Part shown: in pieces, positions 1-6,436 of the stretch | Position numbering within the stretch: position 1 is the first letter of the stretch | How the letters are laid out: every line of letters starts with the position of its first letter | The notes under the pieces: model-generated | The model's input: the letters and a program-made list of their open reading frames with translations, nothing else | Database searches by the model: none | What the model was told of the DNA's origin: nothing | Assembly: GCF_023078455.1 (NCBI RefSeq) | Contig: NZ_CP095740.1 | Coordinates: forward strand, 4,554,501 to 4,618,500 | Direction: 5' to 3' | Source of the DNA: Luteibacter aegosomatis | Lineage (GTDB): Bacteria; Pseudomonadota; Gammaproteobacteria; Xanthomonadales; Rhodanobacteraceae | DNA length: 64,000 nucleotides | Made by a program: the position numbers and the translations under genes

Positions 1-494
1 CCCACGCGGCGCGCGACGAGGCTGCTGTCCGGCAACTCGCCGATGCGGGCGGCCACGTCGATGCCACGCTCGACCAGGTCGATAAAGCCATCGCTGAGCT
101 TCATGTCGATCTTCACGCCGGGGTGTTGCGCCATGAAGCCTCGCACCACCGGCATCAGTTTCAGACGGCCATAACCCACCGATGCGGCCACGCGCAGCCA
201 TCCCTTGAGTTGCTGCCGCCCGTCGACGAGCGACGCTTCCGCCTCGGCGATCTCCGCGACGAGGCGACGCGCCTGTTCGAAGTAACGCTCGCCTTCCTCG
301 GTCAGGGCCAGCGAGCGCGTGGTGCGGGCGAGCAGCTTCGCGCCCAGTTCGCGCTCCAGCGCCGCCACCTGCTTGCTGATCGCGCTTTGCGTGCTGCGCG
401 CATCCCTTGCGACGGCGGAAAAGCTGCCCGCCTCCACCACCCTCACGAACACCTGCATGGCTTGAAGCTTATCCACGGACGCGCCCTCATTCAT
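1..494 (-). CDS. LysR-family transcriptional regulator (partial, C-terminus outside window)
   Basis: Only the first 164 residues are present because the gene runs off the left edge. The protein opens with a standard LysR winged helix-turn-helix at about residues 10-65 (VFVRVVEAGSFSAVARDARS, then a QSAISKQVAALE recognition helix and a TRSLALTEEGE wing). The start of the effector domain follows (GWLRVAASVGYGRLKLMPVV). The ATG at 494 is chosen because the conserved HTH begins shortly after it. It is divergent from the SDR gene at 600, the classic layout in which a LysR protein controls its divergent neighbour. The inducer is unknown. The family assignment is secure; the regulatory target is inferred from layout. 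Confidence 0.93.
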   Translation of the reverse strand, partial: MNEGASVDKLQAMQVFVRVVEAGSFSAVARDARSTQSAISKQVAALERELGAKLLARTTRSLALTEEGERYFEQARRLVAEIAEAEASLVDGRQQLKGWLRVAASVGYGRLKLMPVVRGFMAQHPGVKIDMKLSDGFIDLVERGIDVAARIGELPDSSLVARRV

Positions 495-599
495 TCTGAA
501 CTGGACTGAATGATATGACATCAGGCTTTCTAGTGCCGACTCGGGGAATCAATCAAAGTGCGCTCCATCGAGCCACCACCTCAAACGTTGGAGCCTGCC

Positions 600-1349
600 A
601 TGAACACCCCCGTCGTCCTGATCACCGGAGCCCTGACCGGCATCGGCCGCGCCACCGCGTTGGCCTTCGCGAAAGAGGGCGCCCGCCTCGTCTTGAGCGG
701 CCGCCGCGAGGAGGCGGGTCATGCCCTCGCCGCCGAACTGCGCTCGATGGGCAACGACGCGGAGTTCATCCGCGCCGACGTGCGCCACGAAGCCGACGTC
801 CGCCAGCTCATGGAAGACACCCTCGCGCGCTTCGGTCGCCTGGACGTCGCGGTAAACAACGCCGGTACCGAAGGCCAGCTCGGCCCCGTGTCGGAAGCGA
901 CGGTCGACAACTACGAAGGCACCTTCACCACCAACGTGCTCGGCACCCTGCTCTCGATGAAGCACGAGATGCGCGCCATGCAGGCCCAGGGCGGCGGCGC
1001 CATCGTCAACGTGTCGTCGATCGCCGGCCACGTCGGCATCGCCGGCGCCTCGATCTACGTCGGCAGCAAGCACGCGGTGGAAGGCATGACCAAGGCCGTG
1101 GCACTCGAAGGCGCCGCGATCGGCGTGCGGGTGAACGCGGTCGCCCCGGGTCCGGTCGCCACCGACATGCTCGATCGTTTCGTCGGTCGCGACGAGGACG
1201 CCAAGAGCGGATTCCTCGCCACCGTTCCCGCCAGGCGCGCCGCGTCGGTCGATGAGATCGCGCAGACCATCGTGTTTCTCGCCAGCGACAAGGCCCTTTA
1301 CCTCACCGGCCAGATCGTCGCCGTCGACGGCGGCTATTCCGCCCAGTAA
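600..1349 (+). CDS. SDR-family NAD(P)-dependent oxidoreductase
   Basis: A 249-residue classical short-chain dehydrogenase/reductase, probably cytosolic. Visible motifs are the nucleotide-binding TGALTGIG at 9-16, NNAG at 86-89, catalytic Ser140, the Tyr153-x3-Lys157 pair, and the C-terminal VDGGYS typical of the family. An in-frame ATG exists at 558, but the ATG at 600 is preceded by GGAG at proper spacing and starts directly at the Rossmann fold, so it is preferred. It is divergent from the LysR gene and followed after 29 bp by the AhpD-like gene, so the two probably form one transcript. The substrate cannot be read from the sequence. Confidence 0.93.
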   Translation: MNTPVVLITGALTGIGRATALAFAKEGARLVLSGRREEAGHALAAELRSMGNDAEFIRADVRHEADVRQLMEDTLARFGRLDVAVNNAGTEGQLGPVSEATVDNYEGTFTTNVLGTLLSMKHEMRAMQAQGGGAIVNVSSIAGHVGIAGASIYVGSKHAVEGMTKAVALEGAAIGVRVNAVAPGPVATDMLDRFVGRDEDAKSGFLATVPARRAASVDEIAQTIVFLASDKALYLTGQIVAVDGGYSAQ

Positions 1350-1378
1350 CGCATCACCCATCCCTCAGGAGCATCGTC

Positions 1379-1918
1379 ATGTCACGCATCAACGTTCCCA
1401 CCCGCGAAGAAGTGTCCCCGGCCAACCAGGCCCTGTTCGACAACCTGAAGAAAGGCCTCGGCATGGTGCCCAACCTCTATGCCACCCTCGCCCATTCGGA
1501 AAACGCACTGGGCAGCTATCTCGCCCTGCAGAACGCGAAGAGCAGCATCACGGGCAAGGCGCGCGAAGTCGTCAACCTCGTGGTCAGCCAGGTCAACACG
1601 TGCGAGTACTGCCTGGCCGCGCATACCGTCATCGGCAAGATGACCGGCTTCAGCGACGAACAGGTGCTGGAGATCCGTGGCGGTACCGCCTCCTTCGACG
1701 CGAAGCTCGACGCGCTGGCACGGCTGACCAAGGGCATCGCGAGCCAGCGCGGCAAGGTCGACGATTCGCTGGTCGACGCGTTCTTCGCCGCCGGCTGGAC
1801 GAAGGAGAACCTGGTCGATGTCATCGTCACCATCGGCGACAAGACCGTCACCAACTACCTGCACTCCGTTACCCGGGTGCCGGTGGATTTTCCGGCGGCG
1901 CCGACACTGGCCGCTTGA
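1379..1918 (+). CDS. Carboxymuconolactone decarboxylase / AhpD-like family protein
   Basis: A 179-residue all-helical protein of the CMD/AhpD family. The signature C-x2-C-x3-H is present (Cys75, Cys78, His82 in NTCEYCLAAHT), which in AhpD-type members is a redox-active dithiol acting in peroxide defence. GGAG precedes the ATG. It follows the SDR gene by 29 bp and is probably co-transcribed and controlled by the divergent LysR, suggesting a small redox or electrophile-response operon. It could equally be an uncharacterised peroxidase-related CMD protein; no partner AhpC is nearby. A strong 11-bp hairpin follows the stop. Confidence 0.9.
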   Translation: MSRINVPTREEVSPANQALFDNLKKGLGMVPNLYATLAHSENALGSYLALQNAKSSITGKAREVVNLVVSQVNTCEYCLAAHTVIGKMTGFSDEQVLEIRGGTASFDAKLDALARLTKGIASQRGKVDDSLVDAFFAAGWTKENLVDVIVTIGDKTVTNYLHSVTRVPVDFPAAPTLAA

Positions 1919-1927
1919 TGCCGAGGT

Positions 1928-1958
1928 GAAGCGTCCACTCACTCCGGGTGGACGCTTC
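1928..1958 (+). terminator. Terminator-like hairpin after the SDR/AhpD operon
   Basis: Perfect 11-bp inverted repeat (GAAGCGTCCAC / GTGGACGCTTC) with a 9-nt loop, starting 10 bp after the AhpD-like stop. There is no U-tract after it, so it may be a transcript-stabilising or Rho-assisted end rather than a textbook intrinsic terminator. The remaining stretch up to 2094 shows nothing I can name. Confidence 0.55.
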
Positions 1959-2094
1959 GTCGGCGTGTGTGCACGCTCGTCCACGACGACCGATGTCGAA
2001 GATCGGCAAATCTCTCTTTTTATGACGACGGCAGCGGTGCCTTTCGAAGGCAGGTGGGACGCTCCAGGCTTTCCGCTACCCGTGAGGCACCACG

Positions 2095-3609
2095 ATGAAA
2101 CCGACCCGAACCGACGCTCCGGACACCGACCCGTCCCGACGCGATTTCTTGCGTAGAAGCTGCGCCGCGCTCGGCGGCCTGGGCCTGTTGGGACTCGGAG
2201 GACCGTTCGTGGAAACGGCAAGCGCCGCCATCCCCGCCGTACCCGGGCTCATCGTCCGCGCGCGTCGCGAACTGATCCTCTTCCATGGCCAGTCCAATGC
2301 CGTGGGAACCGGGGGGCGACCGGCCCTCACGTTGCAGCAGATGTATGCCAACGTGACGTTCAACGGCGGCGTGCGGCCCGGCACCGATCACGTCGCGATG
2401 GCGAGCCTCGTACCGCTGGTGGAGTACGACGGCGGGCATGGCACGGGCGGCGAAGTGGGCACCAACGCCTGCGCGGACGGACTGGTGGAATACACGGCCA
2501 GCCTCGACGGCGTGCCGTACCCTTCCCAATACAGCCGCTACAGTGCGTTCACCAGCGCCGAAGGCGGACGACCCATCGGCTATTTCGCCAGCTTCCTCAA
2601 CGACGACAACCTCGGCGGATACCAGGGATGGCTCGACAGCCGGACGCGCGTCGAGGCGATGCTCGCACTCATGCGGGCGGAGGGCGAGCGTGACGGTACC
2701 AGCATCGGCTGGCTGGCCACGACCTGGCAGCATGGCGAGGCGGACTCCACGGGCAACTCGGAAACCCGCGCCAGCTATAGGAGCAAACTCATCGCGCTGG
2801 AGCGCAGTCATTGGCTGAAACTCTGCCAGGTGAACCTGCCCGAGCAGACCTGGCGGCCGTTGTGGATCGTGGCGCAGGTGTGCAGCCACAACAGCTACGG
2901 CGCCACGAACTTCGCCTTCTGCAACCCCATCATCGCCCTGGCCCAGCGCGACGCATGTCTGGCGAGCCCCTACCTGCGCATGGTCAACCCGCAATACATC
3001 TTCGACTACGCCGACGAGTCGGCGCAGGGCCAGCCGATGCTGCACCTGACCAACGAGAGCCATCGCTGGCAAGGGCGTTACTTCGCCCGCGCGATCCACC
3101 AACTGATGCAGGATCGCACGCGCGGCCTGCCGCTGCGGAACCCCGCGTTGGACATGGTGGCGGCCATCCGCGTCGATGCGCGCACGATACGCGTGGTGTT
3201 CAACGTGCCCGTCGGCGCGCTGACGCTGGATACGACCTGGGTCTCGGCGACACGCAACTTCGGCTTCGACGTGCGCGATGCCGACGATGCGCTGGTTCCC
3301 GCCGGTCCCGCCGACGACAACCTCATCGCCGAGGTCGCCGCGGTCGCGCGCGACACGTTGCAACTGACGCTCAAGACGGTGCTGCCCGCCACCGCCAGCA
3401 AGATCACCCTGGGCTGGGGCGATGCCGCCGAGGTGGCGCCGGTCGCCGGACGCATCGGCGGCCCCCGCACGAACGTCCGCGACGGGGCGGGCGATACCGA
3501 TCTCTACGTAGCGAGCGACGGCACCGTCCGGCCGATGCACAACTATGCGCTGGTGGGCGACGTTCCGATCGTGCGGCTCGGGCAGGCGGTAGCGGAAAGC
3601 CGATCCTGA
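2095..3609 (+). CDS. Tat-exported SGNH-type (sialate O-acetylesterase-like) esterase
   Basis: A 504-residue predicted secreted protein. It begins with a twin-arginine signal (RRDFLRR at 15-21, hydrophobic AALGGLGLLGLGG, then TASAA). The mature protein opens with LILFHGQSNAVGTG, where Ser68 is the nucleophile of the GQSN block found in SASA/DUF303-type SGNH hydrolases. WQHGEADSTGN is a further family block, and the late LTNESHRWQG probably supplies the catalytic His. A C-terminal beta-rich region of about 130 residues may be an accessory domain. GAGG lies upstream of the ATG. The likely role is deacetylation of an extracellular polysaccharide or glycan; the true substrate is unknown. It ends 19 bp from the convergent alcohol dehydrogenase. 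Confidence 0.82.
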   Translation: MKPTRTDAPDTDPSRRDFLRRSCAALGGLGLLGLGGPFVETASAAIPAVPGLIVRARRELILFHGQSNAVGTGGRPALTLQQMYANVTFNGGVRPGTDHVAMASLVPLVEYDGGHGTGGEVGTNACADGLVEYTASLDGVPYPSQYSRYSAFTSAEGGRPIGYFASFLNDDNLGGYQGWLDSRTRVEAMLALMRAEGERDGTSIGWLATTWQHGEADSTGNSETRASYRSKLIALERSHWLKLCQVNLPEQTWRPLWIVAQVCSHNSYGATNFAFCNPIIALAQRDACLASPYLRMVNPQYIFDYADESAQGQPMLHLTNESHRWQGRYFARAIHQLMQDRTRGLPLRNPALDMVAAIRVDARTIRVVFNVPVGALTLDTTWVSATRNFGFDVRDADDALVPAGPADDNLIAEVAAVARDTLQLTLKTVLPATASKITLGWGDAAEVAPVAGRIGGPRTNVRDGAGDTDLYVASDGTVRPMHNYALVGDVPIVRLGQAVAESRS

Positions 3610-3628
3610 ACCGGGATGCCGCCAGATG

Positions 3629-4648
3629 CTACATCGTCAACACCACGCGATACCGCGCGTCGTTTCGCATCATCCTCGCGTAGCCCTCCGCTGCATCGGC
3701 CAACGGTACGGTCTCCACGAGTGCATGGATGTCCTGAAGCGCGCTGAAGGCCAGCGAATCCTCGCTTTCCGCGGTCGTCCCGGTGAGCGAGCCGTGGATC
3801 GAGACGTCGTTCTTCACCAGTGCGAACGGCGATACCTCGATCGTCTCCGCGGCCGCGCCGACCACCATGAGTTGCCCATGGGGTGCGAGGCCTCCGATCA
3901 ACGCGGACATCGCCTTCGGAACGGGAACGGTCGACACGATCACGCTCGCGCCACCCATCGCCTGGAGCGCTTCCGCCACGTCGGCCGCCTCGGTGTCGAT
4001 GTAATGGTGCGCGCCCAACCGAAGGGCGGCGGCTTCCTTGTCGGCACCCCGGGATACGGCGACGGTGCGAAAACCCATTTTCCTCGCGAACTGCACGCCC
4101 AGGTGGCCGAGGCCGCCGATACCATGGATGGCCACGGTATCGCCCGGCTTCGCCTTGGATTTCCTCAGCGCCTTGAACATGGTGATGCCCGCGCACAGCA
4201 GTGGCGCCGCCTCAACGGCATCCAGCGTATCGGGGATGGCCACGAGTCCCGTCGCGAGGGCAACCATCATGTCGGCGTAGCCCCCGTCGTGTTGGACGCC
4301 GGTGCATGCCTGTTCGGTGCAACGCGTGAAGTCGCCGTGCCTGCATGCGCCGCAACGCCCACACGGTCCGGCGAGGAACCCGACGCCCACGCGCTGGCCG
4401 ACCGCCCACCCCGTCACGCCTTCGCCGAGTGCGTCGATCCTGCCCACCACTTCGTGCCCCGGCACGCGGGGATACTCGATGGGCATCACATCGCCGTCGA
4501 CCGTCCACTTGTCGGTATGGCACACACCGCACGCTTCCACCCGAAGGCGAACCTCGCCTCGTGCCGGAGTCGGCACGTCACGCTCCACGAGTTCGAACAC
4601 CCCCGGCCGGGTGACCTGCATCGCCCGATAACGTCGTTGCTGGGTCAT
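3629..4648 (-). CDS. Zinc-dependent alcohol dehydrogenase (MDR superfamily)
   Basis: A 339-residue cytosolic medium-chain dehydrogenase. It has the catalytic-zinc block CGVCHTDKW, the GHE block (PRVPGHEVVGRID), a structural-zinc cluster of four cysteines (CGRCGACRHGDFTRC) and the Rossmann motif GIGGLGHLGVQFA. The length is normal for the class. It starts 11 bp after the stop of the MBL-fold gene, so both form an operon divergent from the LysR gene at 5514, which is the likely regulator. It should reversibly oxidise a primary alcohol with NAD(P)+; the substrate is not readable. Confidence 0.93.
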   Translation of the reverse strand: MTQQRRYRAMQVTRPGVFELVERDVPTPARGEVRLRVEACGVCHTDKWTVDGDVMPIEYPRVPGHEVVGRIDALGEGVTGWAVGQRVGVGFLAGPCGRCGACRHGDFTRCTEQACTGVQHDGGYADMMVALATGLVAIPDTLDAVEAAPLLCAGITMFKALRKSKAKPGDTVAIHGIGGLGHLGVQFARKMGFRTVAVSRGADKEAAALRLGAHHYIDTEAADVAEALQAMGGASVIVSTVPVPKAMSALIGGLAPHGQLMVVGAAAETIEVSPFALVKNDVSIHGSLTGTTAESEDSLAFSALQDIHALVETVPLADAAEGYARMMRNDARYRVVLTM

Positions 4649-4659
4649 GTCGGCTCCGG

Positions 4660-5439
4660 TCAGCGCAGGTCGATGCGCAAGGGCTGGCCCTTATCGAAAC
4701 GGGTCAGGCGGTGGGCGACGCCGAACGTCGCGAAGACGTCGGCGAGCTGGTCCTGGCTTTCCCGCAGGTGTCCCCACCCTTCGTTGTGGACGGCAAGGAG
4801 CGTGGCGTGCGGAAAAGCGGCGGCCGCTTCGAGCGCGTCCTCGCTGCCCATGGTCATGTGGTAGCGACCGCGCGGCTCGGCGGCGCCGGTGTAGAGCACG
4901 ACGACGCGCGGCGAGAAACGCCGCGCCACCTGCGCCGTTCCTTCGAACCACAGGGTGTCGCCGGTGATGTAGAGCAGGTCGCCGGGCTGATCCACGCCCA
5001 GGGCGAATCCCACGACGTCGCCGGCATCGACGCCGACCGGCCCGTGCCGTGCCGGCGTCGCGGTGACGAGGAGCGTCTTGCCGTCGCCGCGGCGAAGCGT
5101 GCGGGTTTCGAACGTATCGAGGCCGACGGCGTGGCCGCCGAGGCGCCCCGCGCCGGACACCGTCGTGTACGTCGCGCCGACCGAAGGCAGGAGGGCACGA
5201 CCCGCGTTGTCGAGGTTGTCGAAATGATGGTCGTGGCTCAGCAGCACCGCATCGAGCCGCCCGACCTGCTCCACGGGAAACGCCGGGCCTTCCGTCTTGT
5301 GGTGCGTGACCGGGCTGTGCGGCCCCTGGTACGTGCCGGGGGGATCGAACGTGGGATCGGTCAGCAACCGAAAGCCGTCGTATTCGATGAGCACGGTCGG
5401 ACCACCGACCAGGGTCAGCGAGATGTCGGAAGCAGGCAT
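4660..5439 (-). CDS. MBL-fold metallo-hydrolase (UlaG/RomA-like)
   Basis: A 259-residue metallo-beta-lactamase-fold hydrolase. The metal block is SHDHHFDNLDN (H-x-H-x-D form), and later TPARHGP, ITGDTLW and VHNEGWGH match the UlaG-like branch. The ORF is open to 5514, but that start would overlap the divergent LysR start. The ATG at 5439 has AAGGAG upstream and begins the conserved core, so it is preferred. It is first gene of the operon with the zinc alcohol dehydrogenase. The substrate is unknown; similarity to L-ascorbate-6-phosphate lactonase-type proteins is general, not specific. Confidence 0.88.
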   Translation of the reverse strand: MPASDISLTLVGGPTVLIEYDGFRLLTDPTFDPPGTYQGPHSPVTHHKTEGPAFPVEQVGRLDAVLLSHDHHFDNLDNAGRALLPSVGATYTTVSGAGRLGGHAVGLDTFETRTLRRGDGKTLLVTATPARHGPVGVDAGDVVGFALGVDQPGDLLYITGDTLWFEGTAQVARRFSPRVVVLYTGAAEPRGRYHMTMGSEDALEAAAAFPHATLLAVHNEGWGHLRESQDQLADVFATFGVAHRLTRFDKGQPLRIDLR

Positions 5440-5447
5440 GGGCGAGT

Positions 5448-5471
5448 TCTCCTTGGATGTGGAAACCAAGG
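5448..5471. promoter_or_regulatory. Palindrome in the LysR/MBL divergent promoter region
   Basis: CCTTGG at 5451-5456 and CCAAGG at 5466-5471 form an inverted repeat with a 9-nt spacer. It sits in the 74-bp gap between the MBL gene (minus) and the LysR gene (plus), and its left half overlaps the MBL ribosome-binding site. It is a plausible regulator-binding site; this is inference from position and symmetry. Confidence 0.4.
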
Positions 5472-5513
5472 TAGGCCCGCCCGTACCTGCGAACAATTCG
5501 GTAATCTTTCGCA

Positions 5514-6410
5514 ATGGCCGATCAAAATCGCGCAGCCCTCGATTGGGAAGACGTCCGGATGTTCGTGGCGCTCGCGCGCCACGGGAGCCTTTCCGGCGCG
5601 GCCCGCGCGCTGTCGGTCAATCATGGCACCGTGTCGCGCCATATCCTCTCGCTGGAGGCGTCCCTCGGCGAGAAGCTGGTCGAGCGCCGGCCCGACGGGT
5701 ACGTGCTCACCTCGGCAGGTATCCGCGTGCTGGGCGCGGCGAGCGACATGGAAGCGGCGGCCGCCGTACTCGCGCGCGGCGGCGCGGACGATCTCCCGAA
5801 AGGGCTGGTACGCATCAACGCGCCGCCGAGCGTGTCGCTGGGCTTCCTGGTCGAACGACTGGCCGCGTTCTCGCTCCGGCATCCCGGGCTGGACATCGAT
5901 GTCGCCACCGATTTCCGGACAGTGAGCCTCGGGCGCCGGGAAGCGGACATCGCGCTGCGCTATGCGCGTCCCGACGATGGCGAGGTGGTGGCCCGGTTGC
6001 TGGTGCCCGTCGGCTTCGGCTTCTATGCCACGACCGCGGTCAAGGCATGCGTGGAGGACGGCGGCGCGCCGGTCTTCGTCGGCTTCGACGAAGCTAACGC
6101 CCACCTGCCTGAGGCGGCGTGGCTGACCCGGCACTTTCCCCGGGCACGGATGGGATTTCGCGCGAACCACCACATCGCGCAGGCCATGGCGGCGCGCGAG
6201 GGCGCGGGCGTGGCGCTGCTGCCGCATTTCGTCGCCGCCGCCTTCGATGCGCTCGCGCCCGTCCGGCTCGATCCTCCACCGCCGGATCGCGAGCTCTGGC
6301 TGGTGACACGGCCGCAATATCGCAAGGAATCCGCGGTGGCGACGGTGGCCGATTACCTCGTGCAGCTGTTCGGTGACGAACGAGGGCGCTTCGAGACGTT
6401 CGTTCGGTAG
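5514..6410 (+). CDS. LysR-family transcriptional regulator
   Basis: A 298-residue LysR protein. The N-terminal HTH (DWEDVRMFVALARHGSLSGAARALSVNHGTVSRHILSLE, residues 10-50) is followed by the effector-binding domain (GLVRINAPPSVSLGFLVERLAAFSLRHPGLDIDV). It is divergent from the MBL/alcohol dehydrogenase operon, which is its likely target along with its own promoter. HTH position 'NHGTVSRH' and the LVRINAPPS segment resemble the CrgA/LeuO-like LysR subgroup that often controls aldehyde or alcohol metabolism; that link is weak. Its 3' end faces the GH35 gene. Confidence 0.93.
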   Translation: MADQNRAALDWEDVRMFVALARHGSLSGAARALSVNHGTVSRHILSLEASLGEKLVERRPDGYVLTSAGIRVLGAASDMEAAAAVLARGGADDLPKGLVRINAPPSVSLGFLVERLAAFSLRHPGLDIDVATDFRTVSLGRREADIALRYARPDDGEVVARLLVPVGFGFYATTAVKACVEDGGAPVFVGFDEANAHLPEAAWLTRHFPRARMGFRANHHIAQAMAAREGAGVALLPHFVAAAFDALAPVRLDPPPPDRELWLVTRPQYRKESAVATVADYLVQLFGDERGRFETFVR

Positions 6411-6436
6411 CCTGGAGCGGTCCTGGCCATGTGGTG

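Noticed and set aside
4660..5514. MBL-fold gene starting at 5514
   Set aside because: That start coincides with the divergent LysR start codon, whereas the ATG at 5439 has AAGGAG upstream.
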